A stretch of DNA of 64,000 nucleotides from Azospirillum cavernae. GTDB taxonomy: Bacteria > Pseudomonadota > Alphaproteobacteria > Azospirillales > Azospirillaceae. Both the position numbers and the translations under genes were made by a program. Shown here in pieces: positions 45,549 through 54,242 of the stretch. How positions within the stretch are numbered: the first letter of the stretch is position 1; every line of letters begins with the position of its first letter. Where the stretch lies: contig NZ_QYUL01000003.1 of NCBI RefSeq assembly GCF_003590795.1, positions 310,001-374,000 of the forward strand, read 5' to 3'. The notes below the pieces were generated by a model. It saw only the letters and a list, made by a program, of their open reading frames with translations. It made no database searches and had not been told where the DNA came from.

Positions 45549-45844
45549 TGGCCCGTTTCGACATTCACCGTCGTCTCGACGGCTCTGGCTATCTGCTTGA
45601 CCTACAGGCCAATATTTTGCGGGATCTCAACACGCGCCTTGTCGCGCCGCTTCTGCCGCCAAACTTAGCGCCACGGCCCGCCACTCTGCTCAACCCGGTT
45701 TTCATGATCGAAGGAGAGCCACAGGTGATGGTGACGCAATTTGCGGGCGCGGTTCACGTCTCTGAACTCGGCCCTTGCGTCGGCAACCTCCTGTCGGAGG
45801 ACACCATCATCATCGCTGCCTTGGACCGGCTGATCGGCGCCTGA
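45548..45844 (+). CDS. ccdB: CcdB-type gyrase-inhibiting toxin
   Basis: This 98-residue toxin poisons DNA gyrase subunit A. It opens MARFDIHR and shows GYLLDLQANILRDLNTRLVA PLL (split), then a conserved central strand and the C-terminal AALDRLIGA, similar to the CcdB end that contacts gyrase. Length is normal, so it appears intact. It meets the convergent MocR gene after 13 bases. Confidence 0.92.
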   Translation: MARFDIHRRLDGSGYLLDLQANILRDLNTRLVAPLLPPNLAPRPATLLNPVFMIEGEPQVMVTQFAGAVHVSELGPCVGNLLSEDTIIIAALDRLIGA

Positions 45845-45857
45845 CGCCCTGCCCACC

Positions 45858-47291
45858 TCACACGATCGACAGCATCGCCGACACCGGGGCTTCCAGGGAA
45901 TCGGCGATGGCGCGCAGGCCGCGCGCGGCTTCGTCGCGGGATCCTGGCATGCACAGGCCGACGCGGACGGCGTGGGGCGCGCTGGTGCGGCCCACGGCGA
46001 AGGCGTCGGCGCCGGTGACGACCACGCCGCGCCGACGGGTTTCAGCGATGAAATCCTCGCGCCGCCAGGGTTCGGGCAGGACCAGCCAGATGTGTTGCGC
46101 CGACGGGTGGCCATAGACGGTTTCCGTCGGCAGGATGGAGCGGGCCAGACGTTGGCGGGCCAGATCCTCGGCGCGCTGGGCATCGACGATGCGGTCGGCG
46201 GTGCCTTCCTGAATCCAGCGGCTGGCCACCTCGGCGGTCAGGGTGGGGGCGGAATATTGCAGGGCGCGGATCGCCGCCTCAACGCGGGAGCGCAGCTCCG
46301 GCGGGGCGACGACGTAGCCGACGCGCAGACCCGCCGACACGCTTTTCGACAGGCTGGTGACGTAGAGCGTGATGTCCGGGGCGATGGTCTGGATCGGCAG
46401 GGCGTCCGGCACCATGAAGCCGAACACGTCGTCTTCGATGATGATGACGCCGTAGCGCCGGGCGATGGCCGCGATCTCGATCCGGCGTTCCTGCGGCATC
46501 ACCACGGCGGTCGGGTTGTGCATGGTCGGCACGAGATAGAGCGCCTTCGGCCCCAGACGGCGGCAAGCGCTGTCAAAGGCGTCGGGGACGAGGCCATGCT
46601 CGTCGATGGCGACGCCCTCCAGGTGATAGCCCTGGTTGGCGGCCAGCGTCTTGGCTCCGATGTTGGTCAGGCGTTCCGTCACCACGATGTCGCCGGGCCG
46701 GGCCACGGCGCACAGCGCCACCGCCATGGCGTTTTGCGCCCCGGTGGCGAGCAGCACGGCGTCCGCCGTGGTTTGCACCCGGTGTTGCCGCTCCAACCAC
46801 GCCGCCCCGGCCTCGCGGTGGGCGGGCAAACCGGCGTGCGGGGCGTAGCCGAGAAAGGCGGCGGTTTGCCCGGACGCGCCGATGGCGCCCAGCGTGTTGG
46901 CCAAGGCCTGGACCGCCAGCGCGTGTTCGGGACGAAGCGTCGTCATGTTGACGGTGGAGCCGCCCCCGCCCCCCATCACCACCCCGCCCGGCAACGGCGC
47001 GCTGGGCGTGAAGCTGGACGCGAAGGGCGCGGGAATCAGAGCGGCGCGCGGGCTTTGCACGAAGGTGCCGCGCCCAACCTCGCCGCCGATCAGCCCCCGC
47101 TTTTCCGCTTCGGCGTAGGCGCGCGTCACGGTGCCGACGGTGACGCCCAGCCGAAAGGCGAGGTCGCGGTGGGTCGGCAGGCGCGCGCCAATCGGCAACG
47201 CCTCGCTGGCGATGTCGTCGGCCAGGGCGTCGGCGATGACGCGGTACAGCGGGCCGGTGCGTCCGGCGAGATCGGGCGTCCAATTTGTCAT
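45858..47291 (-). CDS. MocR/PdxR-type regulator (GntR domain fused to aminotransferase fold)
   Basis: This 477-residue protein has an N-terminal GntR winged helix (about 12-80, with LPTHRDLAFRLGVTVGTVTRAY) fused to a PLP-dependent class I aminotransferase-like domain. The PLP lysine motif TSLSKSVSAGLRVGY is visible near residue 305. Such proteins act as PLP- or amine-responsive regulators. The ATG at 47291 lies inside a palindrome that is probably its own operator. The neighbour upstream is the TorR-like regulator, which it may or may not control. Target unknown. Confidence 0.88.
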   Translation of the reverse strand: MTNWTPDLAGRTGPLYRVIADALADDIASEALPIGARLPTHRDLAFRLGVTVGTVTRAYAEAEKRGLIGGEVGRGTFVQSPRAALIPAPFASSFTPSAPLPGGVVMGGGGGSTVNMTTLRPEHALAVQALANTLGAIGASGQTAAFLGYAPHAGLPAHREAGAAWLERQHRVQTTADAVLLATGAQNAMAVALCAVARPGDIVVTERLTNIGAKTLAANQGYHLEGVAIDEHGLVPDAFDSACRRLGPKALYLVPTMHNPTAVVMPQERRIEIAAIARRYGVIIIEDDVFGFMVPDALPIQTIAPDITLYVTSLSKSVSAGLRVGYVVAPPELRSRVEAAIRALQYSAPTLTAEVASRWIQEGTADRIVDAQRAEDLARQRLARSILPTETVYGHPSAQHIWLVLPEPWRREDFIAETRRRGVVVTGADAFAVGRTSAPHAVRVGLCMPGSRDEAARGLRAIADSLEAPVSAMLSIV

Positions 47292-47294
47292 GGA

Positions 47295-47344
47295 GACAAT
47301 GATGGCATTGTCCCGGGCCTTTGACAAGCGCTGCCACATTGTCA
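47295..47344. promoter_or_regulatory. ATTGTC/GACAAT box cluster at the MocR start
   Basis: GACAATG (47295-47301) and CATTGTC (47306-47312) form an inverted repeat around ATGG immediately upstream of the start codon. TGACAA (47322-47327) and TTGTCA (47339-47344) form another. Repeated boxes of this kind at the promoter fit autoregulation by a MocR dimer; binding is inferred. Confidence 0.5.
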
Positions 47345-47453
47345 CCATATCCGACAGCGCGCGAAGCAAACAATCCGCAGGGTGACGGGCGGGCGGCAAG
47401 CCGCTAGTTTGGCGTCAAGGCCTTTTGCGCAGCCGATTTTTCCGTGGGGGACG

Positions 47454-48164
47454 ATGCACACCATCGCCGTTGTTGACGACGACCCCATCACCCGCGAAAC
47501 CCTGAAGTCCTATCTGGAAGGCGAAGGCTATCGGGTGATGCTGGCACGGGATGGCGACCAGTTGTCGGCCCTGCTGGCGCGCGGGCGGATCGACCTTCTG
47601 CTGCTGGACATCCGGCTGCCCGGCAAGGATGGGCTGATGGTGACGCGCGAGCTGCGGGCGACCTCCAACATCGGAATCATCCTCATCACCGGGCGGTCGG
47701 ATCGGATGGACCGCATCATCGGATTGGAACTGGGCGCCGACGACTACATCACCAAGCCGTTCGAGCCGCGCGAGATTCTGGCCCGCACCCGCAGCCTGCT
47801 GCGCCGGGTGGCCCGCCCCGGCCAATCGCCGACCACCCAGCCGCTGAGCGGTCGGATCAAGCGCTTTGAGGGGTGGGAACTGCACCTCGACAAGCGCCGC
47901 CTGCGCGATCCGGGCGGCGAGGATGTCCGCCTGACCTCGGCGGAGTTCGATTTGCTGGCCGCCCTGGTCGAAAACCAGGGGCGCGTGCTGACCCGCGACG
48001 ATCTGCTGGATCTGACGATGCGCGGCGACAATGTGCCCTACGACCGCTCCATCGACCGGCTGGTCCGCCGCCTGCGCCGGGTGATCGAAGCCGATCCGGC
48101 GGAACCGACGCGGATCGTCACCGTCCATGGCATGGGCTACCTGTTTCAGGCGGCGGTGGAGTAG
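47454..48164 (+). CDS. TorR-like OmpR-family response regulator
   Basis: This 236-residue protein consists of a receiver (D52 in LLLLDIRLPGKDG; K in DYITKPFEPRE) and a winged-helix output domain (VRLTSAEFDLLAALVENQGR and TVHGMGYLFQ). The receiver shows GIILITGRSDRMDRIIGLELG, very like TorR. No kinase gene is adjacent. A TorS-like kinase with HPt lies at 32992-36468, making it the first candidate partner. The ATG at 47454 has GGGGGA just upstream. Confidence 0.87.
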   Translation: MHTIAVVDDDPITRETLKSYLEGEGYRVMLARDGDQLSALLARGRIDLLLLDIRLPGKDGLMVTRELRATSNIGIILITGRSDRMDRIIGLELGADDYITKPFEPREILARTRSLLRRVARPGQSPTTQPLSGRIKRFEGWELHLDKRRLRDPGGEDVRLTSAEFDLLAALVENQGRVLTRDDLLDLTMRGDNVPYDRSIDRLVRRLRRVIEADPAEPTRIVTVHGMGYLFQAAVE

Positions 48165-48173
48165 GGGGACGGC

Positions 48174-49046
48174 TTATCCCTGCGCCTTCAGCCCTTTCAG
48201 GAAGCCGTCCACGTCGTCCAGGACCGGGGCTAGCCAGCGCAGAGGCCGGGCGAAGGCGGCGATGATGCGCAGATGCCCGACGCCGTCATACTCGACGGCC
48301 CGCGCCGTTCCGCCCAAACCCCGGATCCGCTCGGTCAGATTGCGGGTGTTGCGCGGGTAGACCGTGTCATCCTCCGTCCCCGTCGCCAGCAGCAGGGGCG
48401 GGGCTTGTCGGGTGGCGTGGTTGATCGGTTGGGTGTCGGGCCGCTGCTCTTCCGGGCCGAACAGATCCTTCAGCATGTCGCTGGTCAGCGGCAGGAAATC
48501 ATAAGGTCCGGCCAAACCGACCACGCCGCTGAGGTCGCGCGCCGGGTCCAAGCCCTGCGCGCCCAACCATCGGTCGTCCAGCGCCAACATCATGGCGTTG
48601 TAGGCCCCCGCCGAATGCCCCATCAGCGCCACCGGGCCGGGCGCAACGCCATGCTCGACGCCATGGCGGCGCAGCCACGCCACCGCCGCCGCCGAATCCT
48701 CCAGAAAGGCCGGGTAGCGCACGGCGGGGTAAAGCCGGTAATTCGGCACGGCGACGGTGTGGCCGCGCGCCGCCAACGCCTGGGCGACGAAACGGTACAG
48801 CCCCTTGTCCCCGGATTCCCAATTGCCGCCGTAGAAAAACACGACCACCGCCCCGCCAGGAGTCGGCGCGTCGGGCTGGTACAGATCAAGCCGCAGGCGC
48901 GGATCGGCGGCGAAGGGAAGGTCTGATGTCAACCGATAGCCCGAACGCGGCGTCACCGCGTCGATCAGGGCCGGGCCGGAGCAGGCGGTCAAGGTCAGGA
49001 TCAGCGGCGCCATCAGGGCGGGAATGCGTGTCATGGCGCGTGACAT
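48174..49046 (-). CDS. Alpha/beta hydrolase, BD-FAE/carboxylesterase-like, putative lipoprotein
   Basis: This 290-residue hydrolase has a short N-terminal hydrophobic leader ending in a lipobox-like LTACSG, an oxyanion motif VVVFFYGGNW (about 92-101), the nucleophile elbow MGHSAGAYN, and a late GVGHL histidine motif. It belongs to the HSL/BD-FAE esterase group and would act in the periplasm or outer membrane if lipidated. The start at 49046 or 49034 cannot be decided; neither has a clear RBS. Substrate unknown. Confidence 0.8.
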   Translation of the reverse strand: MSRAMTRIPALMAPLILTLTACSGPALIDAVTPRSGYRLTSDLPFAADPRLRLDLYQPDAPTPGGAVVVFFYGGNWESGDKGLYRFVAQALAARGHTVAVPNYRLYPAVRYPAFLEDSAAAVAWLRRHGVEHGVAPGPVALMGHSAGAYNAMMLALDDRWLGAQGLDPARDLSGVVGLAGPYDFLPLTSDMLKDLFGPEEQRPDTQPINHATRQAPPLLLATGTEDDTVYPRNTRNLTERIRGLGGTARAVEYDGVGHLRIIAAFARPLRWLAPVLDDVDGFLKGLKAQG

Positions 49047-49086
49047 AGGGCGCCGCGCCCGCTTGTCCAGCCGGAAAGGGCGGCCT

Positions 49087-49632
49087 TCAGCCTTCCCACG
49101 CCTCGCGCTTGAGGCGGTACAGGACATGGCGCTTCAGCGGGTGCTGGTCGGGAACCCGTGGATGGTCAAAATCATCCTGTTCGTCGCGCGTCATGCCCAG
49201 CCGCTCCATGACCCGGCGGGATCGTTGATTGGCGGGAACGGTCAAGGCGACGATCTGCGCCAAGCCAAGGCGGGTGAAGCCATCCCGCAGGGCCAGCCGG
49301 GCGGCCTCCGTCGCGTAGCCATGACCCCAATGGGCCGAGCCGAGCCGCCAGCCGATTTCAACCGCTGGCGTGAAATGCGCCGGGTAGGTCACATGGACCA
49401 AGCCGACGAAACCGATGAAGGGGCTGACGCCGGGAAGCTCGACGGCCCAAAAGCCGAATCCATGATCGGCGTAGTGCTGACGGATGCGCGCCGCCAGCGC
49501 GTCGCACGCCTGCCGATCCGGCGGCGGCAACAAATGCTCCATCACAGCCGGGTCGGCGGACAGCGCGGCGAAGGCGTCGAGGTCGTCATCGCGCCAGAGC
49601 CGGAGCAACAGACGGGGGCTTTCCAAACGCAT
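49087..49632 (-). CDS. GNAT acetyltransferase (RimJ/RimL type)
   Basis: This 181-residue N-acetyltransferase opens MRLESPRLLLRLWRDDDLDA and has the acetyl-CoA-binding segment WRLGSAHWGHGYATEAARLA (about residues 98-117). Relatives acetylate ribosomal protein N-termini or small amines. It starts 17 bases after the MlaA-like gene stop, so it is the last gene of that minus-strand cluster; the co-occurrence may be incidental. Confidence 0.88.
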   Translation of the reverse strand: MRLESPRLLLRLWRDDDLDAFAALSADPAVMEHLLPPPDRQACDALAARIRQHYADHGFGFWAVELPGVSPFIGFVGLVHVTYPAHFTPAVEIGWRLGSAHWGHGYATEAARLALRDGFTRLGLAQIVALTVPANQRSRRVMERLGMTRDEQDDFDHPRVPDQHPLKRHVLYRLKREAWEG

Positions 49633-49649
49633 CGTCGCGGTGTCCGGCC

Positions 49650-50504
49650 TTATCCCATCTTGCGCGGCGGCGCCGGATCGCCGCGCAGCGCGGCGCAGCG
49701 GGCACGGCGTTGGGCGAGGTAGCGGTCGCGCGTCGTCGCGTAATCGGTGAAGCCGATGGCCTTGGCCTGCGGGTCGATCTGGCGGGTGGCGACGACGTCG
49801 GCGACGATCTCCACCGTTTCGGCGATGGCGATGGTTTGCAGCGTGGCCCCGGTGCCGAACAGGCTGCCCGCCGCCACCCACAGCACGGCGTTGGTCAACA
49901 CGACGTCGGCCACCGCGTCGCGCACCGTGCGCGGGCCGACGAAGGGCAGGACCACATAGCCGCCCTCGCCAACCCCGGCCCTGCACAGGCTCAGGCCCGC
50001 GTCGGTGTGGGCCGGGCGAAAGCCCCAAGAGGTCGCGGTGTCGTAATAGCCGAGCACGCCGATGGTGCTGTTGATGCCGAACCGCTCCACCGACCGCCAA
50101 CTGTTGCCAAAATCGCCAACAGCCAGCGCGGCGATGGCAGTCACGGGTTCGTTGACCAGATTGGCCACCACGTTGGTCAGGCTGCCGCCGCCGCTGGCCG
50201 TCGCGGCGGGTTTGGCCGCCGCTTGCGGTCCCTGCCACCAGGCGGACAGTTGGTCGATCTTGCCGTAGACCGCCTTGTTCATCGCGAACATGTAACGGCT
50301 GTAGACGTCCAGGACGCCGCCCGCCGCCGGATCCTTGGGCGGATACATCTTGACCGGCGGCAGCACCGCAAGAGGCGCCTCCGTTGTCGGTTTCAACGTC
50401 TCGGCGGGAGGCAGCGCGGCGGATTGCGCCGCCACCGGCCCGGACAGGGCCGACGCCAACAACAGCGCGGCGGCGGCAAGGCCGGGGCGGCGGCGACCGC
50501 TCAT
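49650..50504 (-). CDS. mlaA: MlaA/VacJ-family outer-membrane lipid transport protein
   Basis: This 284-residue protein has a signal peptide (MSGRRRPGLAAAALLLASAL, cleaved near VAAQ) and the MlaA core: DVYSRYMFAMNKAVYG, NLVNEPVTAIAALAVGD, ERFGINSTIGVLGYYD and YVVLPFVGPRTVRD. MlaA extracts phospholipids from the outer leaflet of the outer membrane. The lipobox cysteine of E. coli MlaA is absent, so it may be soluble or held by porins. It starts in the stop of the mitofilin-like gene and follows a fused MlaF-MlaE gene. Confidence 0.9.
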   Translation of the reverse strand: MSGRRRPGLAAAALLLASALSGPVAAQSAALPPAETLKPTTEAPLAVLPPVKMYPPKDPAAGGVLDVYSRYMFAMNKAVYGKIDQLSAWWQGPQAAAKPAATASGGGSLTNVVANLVNEPVTAIAALAVGDFGNSWRSVERFGINSTIGVLGYYDTATSWGFRPAHTDAGLSLCRAGVGEGGYVVLPFVGPRTVRDAVADVVLTNAVLWVAAGSLFGTGATLQTIAIAETVEIVADVVATRQIDPQAKAIGFTDYATTRDRYLAQRRARCAALRGDPAPPRKMG

Positions 50505-51340
50505 GGGCGGGCCAGCGTGGCGGCGATGCGGTCGCCCAGCTTGGTGATCGCCGTGTCGGCGGCGATGCGGGCGCGCACCTCGTTCACCCAAGGTTCGACC
50601 AGAGCCGCCGCGTCGCCGCTCATCGAGGCCAACTCGTTGACGGCGCCCGACAGATCGTTGCTTCCCAGCCGGTCCTTGACCCGGTCGGCGAGAACGGAGG
50701 CGCGTTCCACCGGCGGGAAGACGCCCGCCGGTTCCGCGCCCGGCGCCGGACGGCCCAGCAGGGAGTTCATCCAGGCGATGGGAATCACCTTGTAATCGCG
50801 GCGGGTCAACTCGTCGGCCAACTCGTTGAACTCGGTGCGAAGCTGGGAGCCAACCAGGATGCCCGTTGAAGCCTGCTTGTCGAGCGCCTCCAAGGCCGGG
50901 GCCAGCGGACCCAGATCGCGGTTGGACGCGCGGACCAGCGCCAACTCGACATCAAACGGGCCGGGACGGCGCAGCGCCGATTGCAGTTGGACCAGGGCGA
51001 CCAGACCGACCCGCGACTCGGCGGCGGCCTGCGCCGTTTTGGCGGCGGCGGAATCCTGCTGGGCCTTGACGAGGTTGGCGTTGACCTCGGCCAGTTTGCG
51101 TTCGAGATCGGCGACCGACTGGTTCAAACGCCCGATGTCCACATCCTGCCGCGCCGTGGTCGCGGCGGCGGGGGTGCGCAGGTGCAGCAGCTTGAACAGC
51201 GGCGGCGACCAGAAGGACGAGGTCACGGCGGCGACCAGCGCCAACGCCGCCATCGTGGTGGTGCCACCGGCGGCGCGGTACGCCCCGGTCCGTTGGGCGG
51301 CGCCCGCCTGCGTCAAAGACGGATTGTCATCACCGGACAT
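50501..51340 (-). CDS. Mitofilin-like (COG4223) membrane protein
   Basis: This 279-residue protein has one hydrophobic segment (about 29-45), then a coiled coil (DIGRLNQSVADLERKLAEVN onward, about 68-110) and a C-terminal domain with NDLSGAVNELASMSGDAAAL and EPWVNEVRARIAADTAI, the pattern of bacterial mitofilin-domain proteins. In most alphaproteobacteria this family sits beside hemD. Here it is inside a lipid-transport cluster, overlapping the MlaA-like gene by 4 bases. Function is unproven; a scaffold spanning periplasm is plausible. Confidence 0.7.
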   Translation of the reverse strand: MSGDDNPSLTQAGAAQRTGAYRAAGGTTTMAALALVAAVTSSFWSPPLFKLLHLRTPAAATTARQDVDIGRLNQSVADLERKLAEVNANLVKAQQDSAAAKTAQAAAESRVGLVALVQLQSALRRPGPFDVELALVRASNRDLGPLAPALEALDKQASTGILVGSQLRTEFNELADELTRRDYKVIPIAWMNSLLGRPAPGAEPAGVFPPVERASVLADRVKDRLGSNDLSGAVNELASMSGDAAALVEPWVNEVRARIAADTAITKLGDRIAATLARP

Positions 51341-51390
51341 GTGTCACCTCCCAAAACCGTTCATTCTAACTACAGCCGATGAGCAGTTGC

Positions 51391-51432
51391 GGCAAGATCG
51401 TATGCGGCGTCGCATACCGACGCCGCCTTGCC
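51391..51432. terminator. Hairpin between the MlaFE fusion and mitofilin-like genes
   Basis: GCGGCGTCG (51404-51412) pairs perfectly with CGACGCCGC (51418-51426) around a 5-base loop; GGCAAG/CTTGCC (51391-51396 and 51427-51432) pair outside it. An alternative stem (GTATGCG/CGCATAC, 51400-51417) is mutually exclusive with it. No T run follows on the minus strand, so it may be an attenuator or processing site rather than a terminator. Confidence 0.5.
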
Positions 51433-51447
51433 CAAAAAGTCATCCGC

Positions 51448-52968
51448 TCAAAAGGTCAGCGTCAGCACCGACACCACGGCGTGGACCATCAGCGTGACGG
51501 TCACGCCCGCGATGATTGATTGCGCGATGGCCGTGTTGATGGCGATGACCGAATCCTTGGGCCGCATGCCGATGACGATGGCGATGCCGCTGGCCAGCAG
51601 ACCGCTCAAGGCGACCTTCAGCAGAACCCAGCCCATTTTGGGCGACGGCGTCAGCCCGTTGAGCAGAAGTTTGCGGAAAAAATGGTCCTGCCACAGCTCG
51701 CGGTGCTGCTGGGGGAACAGCAGGTGCCAGGTTTCCATCGACCCCCAACTCGCCACCGCCAGCGACACCACCAGCAGCAGACCGGATCCAACCACCATGT
51801 TCAGGACAATGGCGGTGAAGATGTAGCCGCGCGCCGGAATTTGCAGATTGTCCATCGCCTTGAACTGAGACGACAACACCCGGTTGCCGATGTCGGCGGC
51901 GATGATGGCGTTGTTGCGGGCGACGAACAGGATGCTGCTGATGAGCGGCACGGCGACGGTGGCCTGAACCAACCCGACTCCGACCAGCGTCTCGTCATGC
52001 AGCACCGATTTCAGGAAGCCGCCGAAGGAGTTGTAATTGAAGCCGAACCACATGGACACAAAGCCCATGATGAGCGCCCCCATCCCCATATAGATCAACA
52101 TCAAGGGGGAGGCGCAGAGCACCCAGAAATATTCGGCCAGATAGCGCAGAAACCAATGCAACCGCGAGCGCCGACCAATGGAGGCGGGCCACGGGTTGCG
52201 GGCGAGCGGCGCGGAGCCGCGCGCCTCGTCCACGCCGGTCTTGACCAGTTCGGCTTCGACCAGATCGGCGTCGGGCGGCACCTCGATCAACCGGCGCCCG
52301 CGCGTGTCGAGCAGCAGCACCCGGTCGGCGATGGGCAGCAGATCCTTGACGTGGTGGGCGACGATCAACGCCGGTTTGCCCATCACTTGGCACAGGCCGC
52401 GAATAAGCTCGCCCAAGCGCCGGGCCGACACGACGTCGAGGCCGGAGTTCGGCTCGTCGAACAGCAGGACCGGGCGGTCGGCCAGCACGGTGCGGGCGAT
52501 GGCCAGACGCTGGCGCTGCCCGCCGCTGCACGCGGCGATGCGCTTGTCCGGCCCAACGTCGGCCAGCAGCGCGGTGGCGTCGCCCATCAATGACGGGTGC
52601 GTGCTGGTGGCGTGATCGGCGGCGATGCGCAGGTTTTCAATGGCCGACAAATCGTCGAACAGCGCGTGATCCTGAAAGACGATGCCGCCAATGTCGCTGC
52701 GCTCGTGGCTCAGGTCGATGGTCCGGTCGCCATGCCGCAATTTGCCGGTGACGGTCCAACCGCCCTCGCCAACCTCCAGCAGGCCGCCCAGCAGCTTGAC
52801 GATGGTCGATTTGCCGCCGCCGCTGGGGCCGACCAGCAACACGACCTCGTGCGCGCGCATCACAAGGTTGGTTTCGTTCAGCACCCGTCCGCCGCCGGGT
52901 CGCGAAATCGTCAGGTTTTCAATGACGATGTCAGCCCCGGTGGGGGCGGCGAGGGGGGAAATGGGCAT
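51448..52968 (-). CDS. Fused ABC ATPase-permease of MlaF-MlaE type
   Basis: This 506-residue protein joins two subunits that are normally separate. Residues 1 to about 235 are an MlaF-like ATPase (Walker A GPSGGGKST at 47-55, signature CSGGQRQRLAIA at 147-158, Walker B LLFDEPNSGLD). Residues from about 270 are an MlaE-like permease with VPLISSILFVARNNAIIAAD in place of the usual AGRxGSxxTAE run, and four to five membrane segments. It should power phospholipid transport across the inner membrane. Its start lies two bases past the stop of the upstream gene. No MlaD (MCE) gene is next to it. Confidence 0.85.
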   Translation of the reverse strand: MPISPLAAPTGADIVIENLTISRPGGGRVLNETNLVMRAHEVVLLVGPSGGGKSTIVKLLGGLLEVGEGGWTVTGKLRHGDRTIDLSHERSDIGGIVFQDHALFDDLSAIENLRIAADHATSTHPSLMGDATALLADVGPDKRIAACSGGQRQRLAIARTVLADRPVLLFDEPNSGLDVVSARRLGELIRGLCQVMGKPALIVAHHVKDLLPIADRVLLLDTRGRRLIEVPPDADLVEAELVKTGVDEARGSAPLARNPWPASIGRRSRLHWFLRYLAEYFWVLCASPLMLIYMGMGALIMGFVSMWFGFNYNSFGGFLKSVLHDETLVGVGLVQATVAVPLISSILFVARNNAIIAADIGNRVLSSQFKAMDNLQIPARGYIFTAIVLNMVVGSGLLLVVSLAVASWGSMETWHLLFPQQHRELWQDHFFRKLLLNGLTPSPKMGWVLLKVALSGLLASGIAIVIGMRPKDSVIAINTAIAQSIIAGVTVTLMVHAVVSVLTLTF

Positions 52969-52970
52969 CG

Positions 52971-54092
52971 TCACGGCGTGGCGCTCCGCACCAGAATCTT
53001 GGGCACGCTGGAATCGACGCTCACCATGGCGTCGCGCTGCTGGGGAGTCATCAGGATCACCACAGGGCCGGGATGGCCGCCAACCAGCCCGTTGAAGGTG
53101 TAAGCGGCCACCGCGTTCAAATCGCCGCCCTCGCGCGTGCCGAACAGGATGCGCGGCGCCATCAAGGACAGATCGCTGCTCGCCGGTCCCATCGGGGCCA
53201 GATAGCGGGCCATACGCGGATCCGTGGCCAAACGCAGCAGGGTTTCTTCGATGCGGTGGTCGGCGGCCAGCGCGTCGATGGCGTTGCCCGCGAAGAGTTG
53301 CAGGAAGGCCTTGGTCTGCCGCGCCTCGATCACCTGGGCGACGGCGCGCTCCAGAACGCCCTGGTCGCGCATGTCGCGCAGCGCGGCTTCCACCGCCTGC
53401 TCGACCGGCGCCGTGTTCCAGGGGCGGGCGTTGAAGACGCTGAACACGGTGCCGACGTTGGCCTGCACGATGTCCCACAGCAACCCGTCGAGCCGACGCA
53501 GCAGCAGCGGGCGAACCTCGCGGGCGGCGACGTCGCGCAGGATGGGTTCGGCCCCACGCAACATCTCGTCATAGGCCGCGCGGGTGGAGGGGTGTTTCCA
53601 CGCGGTTTCGATGGCGCTGCGCGCGGCGTCCTGCAACAGCGGTCGGTAATCGTTGGTGAATTCCGGCGAATGCAAAATGGCGTCGGCGGATTGGCGCAAC
53701 GACAGGGCCAGCGCGGTGACGCCGGCGCGCAGACGCGCCCGCTCCTCGTCGGTGGCCAGCAGCCACAAGGCCCGCAGATCGGCGGAGAAGAGCACGCCTT
53801 CGCTGGCCTCGGCCAACAACGGCTCGTAAGGGTCATACAGGGTCACGCGGATCCGGCCATCCGGGTCGCGACTCGCGTAACCCGACCGGATGGTCGAACG
53901 GTCGGGCCGCAACGTCAGCACTGGAAAGACGCCGTTCAGCGGCGGCAGAGTTTCCGGCGACACCGGAACGAAGGACAGGTTGGGCGACGCCCCGCGCAGC
54001 GGCAGGGCCGCCATACCGGCGGCGACGAACAGCGCCAGCAAACACAGACTGGCAAGGGCCGGCAAAACCCCCGACCGACCGACATCATCCAT
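52971..54092 (-). CDS. Membrane-anchored periplasmic protein of the Mla-like cluster, unknown family
   Basis: This 373-residue protein has one N-terminal membrane segment (LPALASLCLLALFVAAGMAA, about 10-30) and a long helix-rich periplasmic part (about 110-290, with many Arg/Glu/Ala). The C-terminal part contains DLSLMAPRILFGTREGGDLN. I see no MCE signature, so it is not an obvious MlaD. It is encoded directly before the fused ATPase-permease, two bases away, in the place MlaD would take, so it may be the periplasmic bridge of the system (inference). The ATG at 54092 is chosen over an upstream frame start at 54119. Confidence 0.7.
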   Translation of the reverse strand: MDDVGRSGVLPALASLCLLALFVAAGMAALPLRGASPNLSFVPVSPETLPPLNGVFPVLTLRPDRSTIRSGYASRDPDGRIRVTLYDPYEPLLAEASEGVLFSADLRALWLLATDEERARLRAGVTALALSLRQSADAILHSPEFTNDYRPLLQDAARSAIETAWKHPSTRAAYDEMLRGAEPILRDVAAREVRPLLLRRLDGLLWDIVQANVGTVFSVFNARPWNTAPVEQAVEAALRDMRDQGVLERAVAQVIEARQTKAFLQLFAGNAIDALAADHRIEETLLRLATDPRMARYLAPMGPASSDLSLMAPRILFGTREGGDLNAVAAYTFNGLVGGHPGPVVILMTPQQRDAMVSVDSSVPKILVRSATP

Positions 54093-54242
54093 AGCTTGCC
54101 AACCCCATTGCCCGGCCACACCTCTCGCGCCGTGCAGGGAAGCATTTTAAATCACGGGGAAACAACAGAAATAAGCAGCCCCGCCGCGTGTCATCGGGCT
54201 GTCATGGTCAACGTGCCAGATTGCGACAACCGGGGTGCGCGC

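Noticed and set aside
45294-45844. RelBE or other toxin-antitoxin type
   Set aside because: The antitoxin tail and toxin N- and C-termini match CcdA/CcdB better.
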